Assembly (NCBI RefSeq): GCF_013283665.1
Contig: NZ_JABEKU010000003.1
Span: 6,029-70,028, forward strand
From: Ensifer sesbaniae
Lineage (GTDB): Bacteria > Pseudomonadota > Alphaproteobacteria > Rhizobiales > Rhizobiaceae
Reading direction: 5' to 3'
DNA: 64,000 bases
The notes beneath the pieces were generated by a model, which saw only the letters and a list, made by a program, of their open reading frames with translations, was not told the DNA's origin and did not search any database. Numbering within the stretch: position 1 is the stretch's first letter; every line of letters begins with the position of its first letter. The position numbers were made by a program, and so were the translations under genes. Below are positions 25,891 through 34,603 of the stretch, in pieces.

Positions 25891-26850
25891 ATGAAACGCA
25901 AATTGGCATTCGCGCTCAGCACTGCCCTGGCCCTGCAGCTGGACTTCGGCAGCCTGGTGTCCGCGCTGGCGCAGGAGCAAGCCAATCCTGCGGGCAATGC
26001 CGGACAGACCGAGACGATGATCGACAAACGTCCCATCATGCACCCCGGCGGAACGAAATTCGGCGCCTATGATCCGCATGGCGACTTCGGCGCCCAGAGC
26101 GACGTGACGACCGAGGCCCTGTTCCTGCCGTGGGAAGACGTCGATCTCGCATCCTTGCGCACCGCTGACGAGTATGCGCTTCAGCGCAAGCGCAATCTGC
26201 TGATCACCATCGAGCCCTGGTCCTGGTCGCTCGACTGGAAACTGACGCCGACGCAGCTCCGCGACCGGATGCTCAGGGGCGAATATGACCCCAACATGGA
26301 AGCGATCGCCGACGTGATTGCCGAGCTGAAAAGCCCGGTCATCGTGCGCTGGGGGCAGGAAATGGAAGACACCTCCGGCCGCTTCTCCTGGGCCGGGTGG
26401 CAACCTCAGGATTGGATCAAGGCCTACAGGCACGCCATGGACATCGTGCGCAAGAAGGCGCCGAAAGCGCAGATCATGTGGTCGCCGAAAGGGCTGCCGA
26501 ACCTCGAAGCCTACTATCCGGGTGACGATTATGTCGATCTCGTCGGGCTGTCCGTCTTCGGGCTCGAGCCCTTCGACAAGATCGAGTACGGCGGACCGAA
26601 GACATTCGCCGAGGCGCTGAAGCCCGGCTACGACCTGGTGGCCAAGTACAACAAGCCGATCTGGGTGGCCGAACTCGGATGGGAAGGCAGCCAGGCCTAT
26701 ATGCAGCCGTGGATGAACGCCGCGACACAGCCGGATCCGCAGTTCCCGAAACTGGCCGAAGTCGTCTACTTCAACGATCGTGACGTGATCGAATGGCCGC
26801 ATGACCTCGGCCGCCCGAACTGGCGCGTCGTCAATGATGTCACGAACTGA
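25891..26850 (+). CDS. exported GH26-like glycoside hydrolase-family protein
   Basis: A 319-residue protein with a signal peptide (residues 1-27, ALA-QE). The mature part resembles clan GH-A TIM barrels of the GH26 type. An ITIEPWSWS strand is followed by RWGQEMED, which carries the probable acid/base glutamate (near 157), and WVAELGWEG with the probable nucleophile glutamate (near 260). Both catalytic positions are retained, so it may be an active endo-hydrolase. As the last gene of a synthase operon it could trim the nascent polymer, as endoglucanases do in cellulose operons. The substrate is unknown. Confidence 0.75.
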   Translation: MKRKLAFALSTALALQLDFGSLVSALAQEQANPAGNAGQTETMIDKRPIMHPGGTKFGAYDPHGDFGAQSDVTTEALFLPWEDVDLASLRTADEYALQRKRNLLITIEPWSWSLDWKLTPTQLRDRMLRGEYDPNMEAIADVIAELKSPVIVRWGQEMEDTSGRFSWAGWQPQDWIKAYRHAMDIVRKKAPKAQIMWSPKGLPNLEAYYPGDDYVDLVGLSVFGLEPFDKIEYGGPKTFAEALKPGYDLVAKYNKPIWVAELGWEGSQAYMQPWMNAATQPDPQFPKLAEVVYFNDRDVIEWPHDLGRPNWRVVNDVTN

Positions 26851-26916
26851 GTTCGACGACTGCGCTACCTGTTCGATTGGGCACGCGGACGCGATCGCGT
26901 TGTGAGGCTCCCATAG

Positions 26917-26947
26917 AAAAGCCCCTCGCTCGAGGCGAGAGGCTTTT
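26917..26947. terminator. bidirectional intrinsic terminator
   Basis: AAAAGCCCCTCGC (26917-26929) and GCGAGAGGCTTTT (26935-26947) form a stem with one mismatch and a 5-nt loop, with an A-run on the left and a T-run on the right. It lies between the convergent glycoside-hydrolase-like gene and hppD and can serve both directions. Confidence 0.85.
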
Positions 26948-27006
26948 GAGCTCCAGGAGGCCGGCTTGCTTCCGGCCAAGATTTTCGGGACCAGGCCTGT
27001 TTGCGG

Positions 27007-28119
27007 TTACTCGGCCGCCTGCGGTCCAAGTTCGCCGCGACGGATCTGGTCGGCTTCGATCGATTCGAACAGGGCGCGGAAGTTGCCCTCGCCAAAGCCT
27101 TCGTCGCCCTTGCGCTGAATGAACTCGAAGAAGATCGGGCCGATCACGGTCTTCGAGAAGATCTGCAGCAGGATCTTCGTCATGCCGCCATTCACCACAC
27201 CTTCACCGTCGATCAGGATGCCGTGTTTCTTCATGCGCTCGATCGGCTCGTCATGGCCGTGCACGCGTTCGCGTGACATTTCGTAATAGGTTTCCGGCGG
27301 GCCGGGCATGAACTTCAGGCCATTGTCGGCGAGCTTGTCGGTGGCATCGTAGATCGCTTCGGTGCCGACGGCGATGTGCTGGATGCCTTCGCCCTTGTAC
27401 TTGCGCAGATATTCCTCGATCTGGCTCGTATCGTCCTTGGATTCATTCAAGGGAATGCGGATCTTGCCGCAGGGCGAGGTGATCGCGCGGCTGACGAGGC
27501 CGGTAATGCGGCCGTCAATGTCGAAGAAGTGGATCTGCGTGAAGTTGAAAAGCTCACGGTAGAAGGCCCACCACTTGTCCATGTTGCCGCGATAGACGTT
27601 GTGGGTCAGGTGGTCGAGATAATAGAAGCCGACGCCTTCTGGCTTCGGGTTGCGCTCGCCGGTCCATTCGAACTCGGCCTCGTAGGCCGATCCCTTGACG
27701 CCGTAGGTCTCGACGAAATAGAGCAGCGAACCGCCGATGCCGACGATGGCCGGAACGTCGAGACACTTGTCGTTGCCTTCGTAGGGGATCGCGCCCTTCG
27801 AGACCGCATGGTCGAAGGCGTGCTTGGCATCGACGACGCGCCAGGCCATGGACGGCGCGCAGGGGCCATGCTGATCGACGAAGCGCATGGCGTGGGAACC
27901 CGGCTCGGCATTCAGGATGTAGTTGATGTCGCCCTGCCGCCAGACGGTGATGTTCTTGGTTTTGTGCTTGGCGACCGGGCTGTAGCCCATGCGGGTAAAG
28001 AGTTCGGCAAGCTTCTCCGGTTCCGGATGGGCGAACTCGACGAATTCGAAGCCATCCGTGCCAGCGGGGTTTTCGGCCGTGATTTTTGCCGGCGGGGCGT
28101 CATGCGGGAAGGGGCCCAT
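27007..28119 (-). CDS. hppD: 4-hydroxyphenylpyruvate dioxygenase
   Basis: A 370-residue enzyme that converts 4-hydroxyphenylpyruvate to homogentisate, the second step of tyrosine breakdown. The C-terminal vicinal-oxygen-chelate domain carries the iron ligands: His in DHLTHNV (near 171), His in IQHIAVGT (near 247) and Glu in FFEFIQRKG (near 330). The start MGPFPHD at 28119 is supported by GGAGA upstream and by the usual family length; the open frame extends 43 codons further without support. It is divergent from an Lrp-type regulator and next to hmgA/fahA/maiA, which complete the pathway. Confidence 0.95.
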   Translation of the reverse strand: MGPFPHDAPPAKITAENPAGTDGFEFVEFAHPEPEKLAELFTRMGYSPVAKHKTKNITVWRQGDINYILNAEPGSHAMRFVDQHGPCAPSMAWRVVDAKHAFDHAVSKGAIPYEGNDKCLDVPAIVGIGGSLLYFVETYGVKGSAYEAEFEWTGERNPKPEGVGFYYLDHLTHNVYRGNMDKWWAFYRELFNFTQIHFFDIDGRITGLVSRAITSPCGKIRIPLNESKDDTSQIEEYLRKYKGEGIQHIAVGTEAIYDATDKLADNGLKFMPGPPETYYEMSRERVHGHDEPIERMKKHGILIDGEGVVNGGMTKILLQIFSKTVIGPIFFEFIQRKGDEGFGEGNFRALFESIEADQIRRGELGPQAAE

Positions 28120-28250
28120 CGGAAGTCTCCTCTCATTCTTCCAAACTTTGCTGGAGTATGACGCAATTCCCATGCATGATGCTTGTATTCTTGCGCCGTT
28201 TGGACAGAATGGCGCACGAAACATGCGAAATACTGTATTAAGGTGCACGA

Positions 28251-28730
28251 ATGGAGCAACTTGACGGCTTCGATCTCAAGATCCTCAGCGAATTGCAGCG
28301 CGACGGGCATCTGACCAACAACGAACTGTCCGAACGTATCGCGCTTTCGCCGTCGCAATGTTCTCGGCGGCGCACCCGGCTCGAAGCGGAAGGCTATATC
28401 ACCGGCTATCAGGCACAGATCGATCGGCAGAAGCTCGGCCTCGATCTGATGGTGGTGATCTCGGTGACGCTCGCCACCCACAATCGCGACAATGCCAAGC
28501 GGTTCGGCAAGCTCGTCTCCAGCCTGCCCGAAGTTCTGGAGGCCTATGCGCTGACCGGCGAGATGGATTATCACCTCAGGGTGGTGACGCCGGATCTCGC
28601 CGGGCTTTCGCGCTTCGTCAACGACGTGCTGCTGCCCCATGACAGTGTGCAGCATGTGAAGACCTCGATCGTGCTCGAAACGCTGAAAAGCTTCGAAGGC
28701 GTGCCGATCCCGGAGCGGATGAAAGGCTGA
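28251..28730 (+). CDS. Lrp/AsnC family transcriptional regulator
   Basis: A 159-residue protein. The N-terminal winged helix-turn-helix (about 5-60; LDGFDLKILSELQRDGHLTNNEL and ALSPSQCSRRRTRLEAEGYI) is followed by a RAM effector-binding domain (70-150; EVLEAYALTGEMDYHLRV). It is divergent from hppD with a 131-bp gap, so it probably controls hppD in response to tyrosine, phenylalanine or a derivative. It ends 4 bp from the convergent MarR gene, leaving no room for a terminator. Confidence 0.88.
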   Translation: MEQLDGFDLKILSELQRDGHLTNNELSERIALSPSQCSRRRTRLEAEGYITGYQAQIDRQKLGLDLMVVISVTLATHNRDNAKRFGKLVSSLPEVLEAYALTGEMDYHLRVVTPDLAGLSRFVNDVLLPHDSVQHVKTSIVLETLKSFEGVPIPERMKG

Positions 28731-28734
28731 GCTC

Positions 28735-29205
28735 TCAGCCGCGGGCGTTGTCGGGTTTTTCGATCCTGACGATGGCGCGTTCCACTGCTTCCAGGCCGGC
28801 AGCCAGCGCCTGCATCTCGGTCGGGCCGATCAGCGTATTCAATTCCGCCTGATAGCGGGCAGCAAGCTCGGTCAACTCGCCATAGGCCCGAATGCCTGTC
28901 TTCGTCAGTGCCAGATGCTCGACGCGGCGGTCGTCCTCATGTTCGCGCCGCGTCAGCCAGCGGCGTTTTTCGAGGGCCGCGACGGCGCGGCTGACTTTGG
29001 TCTTGTGCATGGCCGAGTGGGCGCCGACCTCGGTCGCCGTCATCGGGCGGCCGGTGCTGCCGAGGGCTGCGAGCGTGCGCCATTCCGGGCGGGTGAGCTG
29101 GTAGCGTGCCTTGTATTGGGCGGCAAAGCGCAGGGCGACGAATTCGGCTGCACGGTTCAAGCGATAGGGCAGAAAGGCGTTGAGTTCGAAGCCATCGGTG
29201 GCCAT
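28735..29205 (-). CDS. MarR family regulator, probable HmgR-type repressor
   Basis: A 156-residue winged-helix protein. RPEWRTLAALGS, TATEVGAHSAMHKTKVSRAVAALEKRRWL and the wing EDDRRVEHLALTKTG give the MarR fold. The start MATDGFELN (29205) is chosen over a 33-codon upstream extension that runs through the operator region. It is divergent from hmgA, and an inverted-repeat site lies between them. In several bacteria MarR or IclR regulators repress homogentisate genes and are released by homogentisate; the same is inferred here. Confidence 0.85.
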   Translation of the reverse strand: MATDGFELNAFLPYRLNRAAEFVALRFAAQYKARYQLTRPEWRTLAALGSTGRPMTATEVGAHSAMHKTKVSRAVAALEKRRWLTRREHEDDRRVEHLALTKTGIRAYGELTELAARYQAELNTLIGPTEMQALAAGLEAVERAIVRIEKPDNARG

Positions 29206-29218
29206 CGCGGTGTCCTTG

Positions 29219-29252
29219 ATAGTTACAAAATCGATAGTTACGATTGCAACTA
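29219..29252. promoter_or_regulatory. MarR operator between marR and hmgA
   Basis: TAGTTAC (29235-29241) and GCAACTA (29246-29252) form an inverted repeat, six of seven bases matching, around GATT. A further direct copy, ATAGTTAC, lies at 29219-29226, 15 bp before the second. TAGTTGC-type half-sites are typical of MarR regulators of aromatic catabolism. The location, 14 bp from the marR start codon and upstream of hmgA, fits autorepression plus control of the hmgA operon. Confidence 0.68.
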
Positions 29253-29380
29253 ATATGCCGAAAGCGCCGCTCGCGTCCACGAGGATGAGCCGTCGCCGTG
29301 GCACCAGAAGTGTGCCGGCCCCTTTTTAAAGGGGGCGCTCCTCTGCTGGAGCCAGGCGCTTGGAGGAGGAGGATCGAACC

Positions 29381-30748
29381 ATGCTCGAGAAGGCAGGACA
29401 ACAGGCCGATGCACAGGCCAAGGCAGCCGAGGCGCTCGGCTACATGCCGGGCTTCGGCAACGATTTCGAGACCGAAAGCTTGCCCGGCGCTCTGCCGCAG
29501 GGGCAAAACAGCCCGCAGAAATGCGCCTACGGGCTTTATGCTGAGCAGCTTTCCGGCTCGCCCTTCACCGCTCCGCGCGGCACCAACGAGCGTTCCTGGC
29601 TCTACCGTATCCGCCCGAGTGTCCGCCACACCGGGCGCTTCAGCAGGATCGACTATCCGCACTGGAAGACGGCGCCGCATATGGCCGAACATTCGCTGGC
29701 ACTCGGCCAGTTGCGCTGGAACCCGCTGCCGACGCCATCGGAAAAGCTCAATTTCCTTGAAGGCATCCGCACGATGACGACGGCGGGCGATGCGCCGACG
29801 CAGACCGGGATGGCGGCGCATGCCTATGCCTTCAACGCCGACATGGTGGACGACTATTTCTTCAACGCCGACGGCGAGCTCCTGATCGTTCCGGAGACCG
29901 GCGCGATCCAAGTCTTCACCGAACTCGGCAAGATGGATGTGGAACCCTCCGAGATCTGCCTCGTGCCGCGCGGCACGATGTTCAAGGTCACGCGGCTTGG
30001 CGACGAGAAGGTCTGGCGCGGTTACATCTGCGAAAACTACGGCGCCAAGTTCACGCTGCCGGATCGCGGCCCGATCGGCGCAAACTGCCTCGCCAATCCG
30101 CGCGATTTCAAGACGCCGGTCGCCGCCTTCGAGGAGAAGGAGACGCCCTGCCGCGTGCATGTGAAGTGGTGCGGCGGCTTCCACGTGACCGAGATCGGCC
30201 ATTCGCCGCTCGACGTGGTTGCCTGGCACGGCAACTACGCGCCCTATAAATACGACCTCAAGACCTTCTCGCCCGTTGGCGCGATTCTCTTCGATCACCC
30301 GGATCCGTCGATCTTCACGGTCCTGACGGCACCTTCCGGCGAAGAGGGGACGGCGAACGTCGATTTCGTCATCTTCCCGCCGCGCTGGATGGTCGCCGAA
30401 CACACCTTCCGGCCGCCCTGGTACCACCGCAACATCATGAGTGAGTTCATGGGGCTGATCTACGGCCGTTATGACGCGAAGGAAGAGGGTTTCGTGCCCG
30501 GCGGCATGAGCCTGCACAACATGATGCTGGCGCACGGCCCTGACGCCTCTGGCTACGACAAGGCGACAAACAGCGAGTTGAAACCGGTGAAGCTCGACAA
30601 TACGATGGCCTTCATGTTCGAGACCCGCTTCCCGCAGCAACTGACCCGCTTCGCCGCCGAACTGGAGACGTTGCAGGACAACTACATCGATTGCTGGAGC
30701 GATCTCAAGAAGCGGTTCAACGGGACGCCGGAAGGCGATTGGTCTTGA
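29381..30748 (+). CDS. hmgA: homogentisate 1,2-dioxygenase
   Basis: A 455-residue cupin enzyme that opens the homogentisate ring to maleylacetoacetate. Family blocks visible are [13 protein letters not shown] at the N-terminus, YRIRPSVRH, and the iron-binding region [14 protein letters not shown] (His and Glu ligands), followed by [11 protein letters not shown] (third His). ATG 29381 has GGAGGAGG upstream; an in-frame TTG at 29360 is not needed. It is the first gene of an operon with an MBL hydrolase, fahA and maiA. The CCCCTTT-TT-AAAGGGG palindrome in its leader (29319-29334) could be an RNA stem or second operator. Confidence 0.95.
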   Translation: MLEKAGQQADAQAKAAEALGYMPGFGNDFETESLPGALPQGQNSPQKCAYGLYAEQLSGSPFTAPRGTNERSWLYRIRPSVRHTGRFSRIDYPHWKTAPHMAEHSLALGQLRWNPLPTPSEKLNFLEGIRTMTTAGDAPTQTGMAAHAYAFNADMVDDYFFNADGELLIVPETGAIQVFTELGKMDVEPSEICLVPRGTMFKVTRLGDEKVWRGYICENYGAKFTLPDRGPIGANCLANPRDFKTPVAAFEEKETPCRVHVKWCGGFHVTEIGHSPLDVVAWHGNYAPYKYDLKTFSPVGAILFDHPDPSIFTVLTAPSGEEGTANVDFVIFPPRWMVAEHTFRPPWYHRNIMSEFMGLIYGRYDAKEEGFVPGGMSLHNMMLAHGPDASGYDKATNSELKPVKLDNTMAFMFETRFPQQLTRFAAELETLQDNYIDCWSDLKKRFNGTPEGDWS

Positions 30749-31614
30749 GTTCACGCCTCGTTTTGCTCGGCAGCAAGGGCGGTCCGGCGATCCGGCCGGG
30801 CGGCCCGTGGCCGACCTCGTCGCTACTCGAGATTGGCGGTCGCAGGATCGTCATCGATTGCGGCCTCGGCGTCACCCGCGGGCTGACCAGTGCCGACGTG
30901 CCGCTGAAGGCGCTCGACCTCATCGTCATCACCCACCTGCATTCGGACCACGTGCTGGAACTTGGGCCGCTGATCCACACCGCGTGGACTGCCGGGCTCG
31001 CTGCTCCCGTGCGCGTCTTCGGTCCCGTCGGGACCCGCGCCTATTGGCACGGCTTCCTTCAGGCGATGGCTTTCGACATCGACATCCGCATCGTCGACGA
31101 AGGGCGGCCGGACCTGCGTGCGCTGGTCGAGGTCATCGAATATTCCGAGGGCAAAATCTTCTCGGAGAACGGCCTGACGTTGTCGGCGCTGCGCGTCGAC
31201 CATCCGCCGGTCACCGACTGTTTTGCGCTCCGCTTCGACCATGCGGAGGGCTCGGTCGTATTCTCGTCCGACACGGCCTATTTCCCGCCGCTTGCCGATT
31301 TCGCCAGAGGCGCCGACATTCTCGTGCACGAGGCGATGCTCGCCGAAGGCGTCGACCGGCTGGTAGCGCGCACCGGCAATGGCGCGCGGCTGAAGGAGCA
31401 TCTGCTGGCGAGCCACACATTCGCCGAGCAGGCGGCCGCGGTCGCAATGGTCGCCGGCGTCGGTCGGCTGGTGCTGCACCATCTGATCCCGGCCGATGAT
31501 CCGGAGATAACCGAAAACCAGTGGATTGCCGCCGCTCGCAAAAACTGGGCGGGCGCCTTGACGATCGCTGCCGACGGCCTTGTTGTGAAGCTTACGGACG
31601 ATTCGTCCGACTAG
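30745..31614 (+). CDS. MBL-fold metal-dependent hydrolase in the homogentisate operon
   Basis: A 289-residue metallo-beta-lactamase-fold protein, closest in look to the RNase Z/arylsulfatase-like group. It has the metal motif HLHSDH (63-68), an SSDTAYFPP segment with a ligand Asp, a HEAMLAEG motif and a later His in HHLIPAD. No signal peptide is seen, so it is cytoplasmic. The likely start is TTG 30745, overlapping the hmgA stop by 3 bp; the frame continues upstream into hmgA. Such tight coupling between hmgA and fahA implies a role in homogentisate metabolism, perhaps hydrolysis of a lactone or ester by-product, but this is inference. Confidence 0.75.
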   Translation: MSSRLVLLGSKGGPAIRPGGPWPTSSLLEIGGRRIVIDCGLGVTRGLTSADVPLKALDLIVITHLHSDHVLELGPLIHTAWTAGLAAPVRVFGPVGTRAYWHGFLQAMAFDIDIRIVDEGRPDLRALVEVIEYSEGKIFSENGLTLSALRVDHPPVTDCFALRFDHAEGSVVFSSDTAYFPPLADFARGADILVHEAMLAEGVDRLVARTGNGARLKEHLLASHTFAEQAAAVAMVAGVGRLVLHHLIPADDPEITENQWIAAARKNWAGALTIAADGLVVKLTDDSSD

Positions 31615-31672
31615 GTCGGTTTTCTGACCTGGTGATACGAGAAACAAAGAAAAGATCGAGAGGGAGGACTGC

Positions 31673-32689
31673 ATGAAACTGGCGACACTCAAGGACGGTT
31701 CGCGCGACGGAAAGCTCGTGGTCGTCTCCCGCGATCTGACGCGCTGCTCCGAGGTCGGGCACATCGCCCGCACGCTGCAGGCCGCGCTCGATGATTGGGC
31801 GCATGCCGGCCCTCGGCTGGCACGTGTGGCCGACGGGATCGAGACCGGCTCGCAGCCGACGATCCGGTTCCATGAACACGACGCGCTTTCGCCGTTGCCG
31901 CGCGCTTACCAATGGGCCGATGGCTCCGCCTACGTCAATCACGTCGAACTGGTCCGCAAGGCCCGCAATGCCGAGATGCCGTCGAGCTTCTGGACCGATC
32001 CGCTGATGTATCAAGGCGGCTCCGACAGTTTCATCGCGCCGCGTGATCCGATCCCGCTTGTCGACGAAAGCTGGGGCGTCGACATGGAAGGCGAAGTTGC
32101 CGTCATCGTCGACGACGTGCCGATGGCGGCGACGATCGAAGAGGCGCGGGCGGCCATCCGCCTTATCATGCTGGTCAACGACGTGTCGCTGCGCGGCCTC
32201 ATCCCGGCGGAGCTCGCGAAGGGCTTCGGCTTCTTCCAGTCGAAGCCGTCTTGCGCCTTCTCGCCGGTCGCCGTTTCTCCGGATGAATTAGGCGACGCCT
32301 GGGACGGCGGCAAGCTGCATCTGCCGCTCTGCGTCGACCTCAACGGCAAGCCCTTCGGCCGCGCCAACGCCGGCATCGACATGACCTTCGACTTTGCCCA
32401 GCTGGTTGCCCATGCCGCCAAGACCCGGCCGCTCGCTGCAGGCACGATCATCGGTTCGGGCACGGTCTCCAACAAGCTCGACGGCGGCCCGGGCAAGCCG
32501 GTCGCCGAGGGCGGTGCCGGCTATTCCTGCATCGCAGAACTGCGGATGATCGAGACGATCGTCGGCGGCGCAGCAAAGACGCATTTCCTGAGGGTCGGCG
32601 ATGTCGTGCGCATCGAGATGAAGGACAGGGCGGGTCATTCGATCTTCGGCGCGATCGAGCAGACCGTCGAAGCCTACACCAAGGCCTGA
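31673..32689 (+). CDS. fahA: fumarylacetoacetate hydrolase
   Basis: A 338-residue protein of the FAH family. The C-terminal catalytic domain has the metal-binding DMEGEVAVIVDD segment, GFGFFQSKPSCAFSPVAV, GRANAGIDMTFDFAQLVAH and GTIIGSGTVSNK. It splits fumarylacetoacetate to fumarate and acetoacetate, the last step of tyrosine breakdown. It lies 58 bp after the MBL gene and 29 bp before maiA in the same operon. The assignment to this substrate rests on the operon, as the family also includes other C-C hydrolases. Confidence 0.92.
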   Translation: MKLATLKDGSRDGKLVVVSRDLTRCSEVGHIARTLQAALDDWAHAGPRLARVADGIETGSQPTIRFHEHDALSPLPRAYQWADGSAYVNHVELVRKARNAEMPSSFWTDPLMYQGGSDSFIAPRDPIPLVDESWGVDMEGEVAVIVDDVPMAATIEEARAAIRLIMLVNDVSLRGLIPAELAKGFGFFQSKPSCAFSPVAVSPDELGDAWDGGKLHLPLCVDLNGKPFGRANAGIDMTFDFAQLVAHAAKTRPLAAGTIIGSGTVSNKLDGGPGKPVAEGGAGYSCIAELRMIETIVGGAAKTHFLRVGDVVRIEMKDRAGHSIFGAIEQTVEAYTKA

Positions 32690-32718
32690 TACGGCCGGGC
32701 GACAGAACGGGCAAAGGC

Positions 32719-33357
32719 ATGAGCGAGACCGTCCTTTACGATTACTGGCGTTCGTCGGCGAGCTACCGGGTGCGGATTGCGCTCAACAGCCTCGGCGAAA
32801 GCTATCGTTCGGTGCCGGTCGACCTGCTCGCCAAGGCCCACAAGCAGCCTGAGCATCTGGCCCGCAACCCGCAGGGGCTCGTGCCTGTGCTCGACATCGA
32901 TGGCGAGCGCTTCACGCAATCGCTCGCCATCATCGAGTATCTCGCCGAGACACGCGCCAATTGCGGCTTCCTGCCGGATGATGCCGTCGGGCGCCAACGG
33001 GTGCGTACTCTGTCCTTTGCGATCGCCATGGACATCCACCCGGTGTGCAATCTCGGCGTGATCTCCCATGTCATGGCCAATGCCGCGGATGGCGAAGCGG
33101 CGCGGCGCGACTGGATGCGCAAGTTCATCGGCGAAGGGCTCGCCGCCTTTGAACGGCTGCTCGACCATCCCGCAACCGGCCGGTTCTGCCATGGCGACAC
33201 CCCGACGATGGCGGATATCTGCCTCGTGCCGCAGGTCTACAATGCCCGCCGCTGGGAGGTGGATCTCGGCGCTTGTCCGCGGCTTGTCGCGATCGATCAG
33301 AATTGTACGGAGATCGAGGCTTTCGCTCGCGCGCACCCGGATCGCACGCCGCGCTGA
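32719..33357 (+). CDS. maiA: maleylacetoacetate isomerase (zeta-class GST)
   Basis: A 212-residue glutathione-transferase-fold protein. The zeta-class N-terminal motif reads RSSASYRVRIAL, with Ala where many members have Cys, followed by NPQGLVPVLDIDG and TQSLAIIEYLAE. It isomerises maleylacetoacetate to fumarylacetoacetate using glutathione. It is the last gene of the hmgA operon. The Ser pair before the variable position, which contacts glutathione, is retained. Confidence 0.92.
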   Translation: MSETVLYDYWRSSASYRVRIALNSLGESYRSVPVDLLAKAHKQPEHLARNPQGLVPVLDIDGERFTQSLAIIEYLAETRANCGFLPDDAVGRQRVRTLSFAIAMDIHPVCNLGVISHVMANAADGEAARRDWMRKFIGEGLAAFERLLDHPATGRFCHGDTPTMADICLVPQVYNARRWEVDLGACPRLVAIDQNCTEIEAFARAHPDRTPR

Positions 33358-33555
33358 GGCGGTGCGACTTTCTGCCCGATCCTCTCTCCAGGCACCATCA
33401 GGCTGAAGCTCCATTGTGCTGACCGGCTCGTCTGGCCGGTTCCGTCAAGCGAATGTCGCGAATGGATCGACGGCGGCGGAAAGGCCGCGCTAGTTTTTGC
33501 GTGACTGGCCGTATATGGGGGGGCCGGAAAAACCTCTGGAGCGAGAGACCTACCG

Positions 33556-34440
33556 ATGAAAAGCTATGTGCTGAACGTCAGCTGCAAGACCACCCGCGGC
33601 ATCGTCGCCGCCATCACCGGCTATCTCGCCGAAAAGGGCTGTTACATTTCAGACAGTTCGCAGTTCGACGACCTCGAGACCGGCCTGTTCTTCATGCGGC
33701 TGACCTTCATCAGCCAGGAAGGCGTCAAGCTCGATGAGCTCAAGGAAGGCTTCGAGCCGGTCGTCAAGCGCTTCAACATGACGGCGGAAATCCGCGACAG
33801 CGAAGAGCGCATGAAGGTGCTCCTGATGGTGTCGCGTTTCGGCCATTGCCTCAACGACCTGCTCTATCGCTGGAAGATCGGCGCGCTGCCGATCGACATC
33901 GTCGGCGTCGTCTCCAACCACTTCGATTATCAGAAGGTGATCGTCAACCACGACATTCCCTTCCATCACATCAAGGTGACGAAGGAGAACAAGCCGAAGG
34001 CGGAAGCGCAGCTCCTGGAAATCGTCGAGCAGACCGGCGCCGAGCTGATCGTGCTTGCCCGCTACATGCAGGTTCTGTCGGATGCGCTCTGCAAGAAGAT
34101 GTCGGGCCGGATCATCAACATCCACCACTCCTTCCTGCCGTCGTTCAAGGGGGCCAACCCCTACAAGCAGGCCTATGAGCGTGGCGTGAAGCTGATCGGC
34201 GCGACGGCGCATTATGTTACCGCCGACCTCGACGAGGGTCCGATCATCGAGCAGGACATCGCTCGCATCACCCACGCCCAGAGCGCGGAAGACTATGTCT
34301 CGATCGGTCGCGACGTCGAAAGCCAGGTGCTGGCCCGTGCGGTGCACGCGCACATCCATCACCGCTGCTTCATCAACGGCAACCGCGTCGTCGTCTTCCC
34401 GCCGAGCCCGGGCTCCTACGCTTCCGAGCGCATGGGCTAA
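33556..34440 (+). CDS. purU: formyltetrahydrofolate deformylase
   Basis: A 294-residue enzyme with an N-terminal ACT domain (about 1-80, KSYVLNVSCKTTRGIVAAIT) and a formyl-hydrolase domain (about 88-290). The latter includes LLMVSRFGHCLNDLLYRW, INIHHSFLPSFKGANPY and TAHYVTADLDEGPIIEQD, which carry the catalytic Asn/His/Asp set. It hydrolyses 10-formyl-THF to THF and formate, balancing one-carbon pools. It is a single gene with its own 198-bp upstream region, in which no clear regulatory element is seen. Confidence 0.94.
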   Translation: MKSYVLNVSCKTTRGIVAAITGYLAEKGCYISDSSQFDDLETGLFFMRLTFISQEGVKLDELKEGFEPVVKRFNMTAEIRDSEERMKVLLMVSRFGHCLNDLLYRWKIGALPIDIVGVVSNHFDYQKVIVNHDIPFHHIKVTKENKPKAEAQLLEIVEQTGAELIVLARYMQVLSDALCKKMSGRIINIHHSFLPSFKGANPYKQAYERGVKLIGATAHYVTADLDEGPIIEQDIARITHAQSAEDYVSIGRDVESQVLARAVHAHIHHRCFINGNRVVVFPPSPGSYASERMG

Positions 34441-34510
34441 AGAGCGGCCGATCTGACCCTCTCGCCATCAATGGGAGAGGGGCGAAAGGCAAATCGCCGC
34501 TGAAAACGAC

Positions 34511-34539
34511 AAGCGCCGCCCGTTCGATCGGCGGCGCTT
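34511..34539. terminator. strong GC hairpin between convergent purU and thiolase genes
   Basis: AAGCGCCGCC (34511-34520) pairs perfectly with GGCGGCGCTT (34530-34539) around a 9-nt loop. It lies 70 bases after purU and 65 bases after the convergent thiolase gene. No long U-tract follows. A second, weaker stem, CCCTCTC with GAGAGGG (34457-34481), lies just after the purU stop. Confidence 0.65.
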
Positions 34540-34603
34540 CTCATAAGTTGGAGCGGGATGCGGGCGGAAAACCGCGCGCACTTTTCCTCATCCCGCTCGT
34601 AAC

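Noticed and set aside
25240-26979. 579-codon minus-strand frame
   Set aside because: It is a shadow of the DUF995 and GH26-like genes, which have signal peptides, motifs and proper spacing.
28937-30754. 605-codon minus-strand frame
   Set aside because: It is antisense to hmgA and only joins the MarR frame region by chance; the hmgA product is unambiguous.
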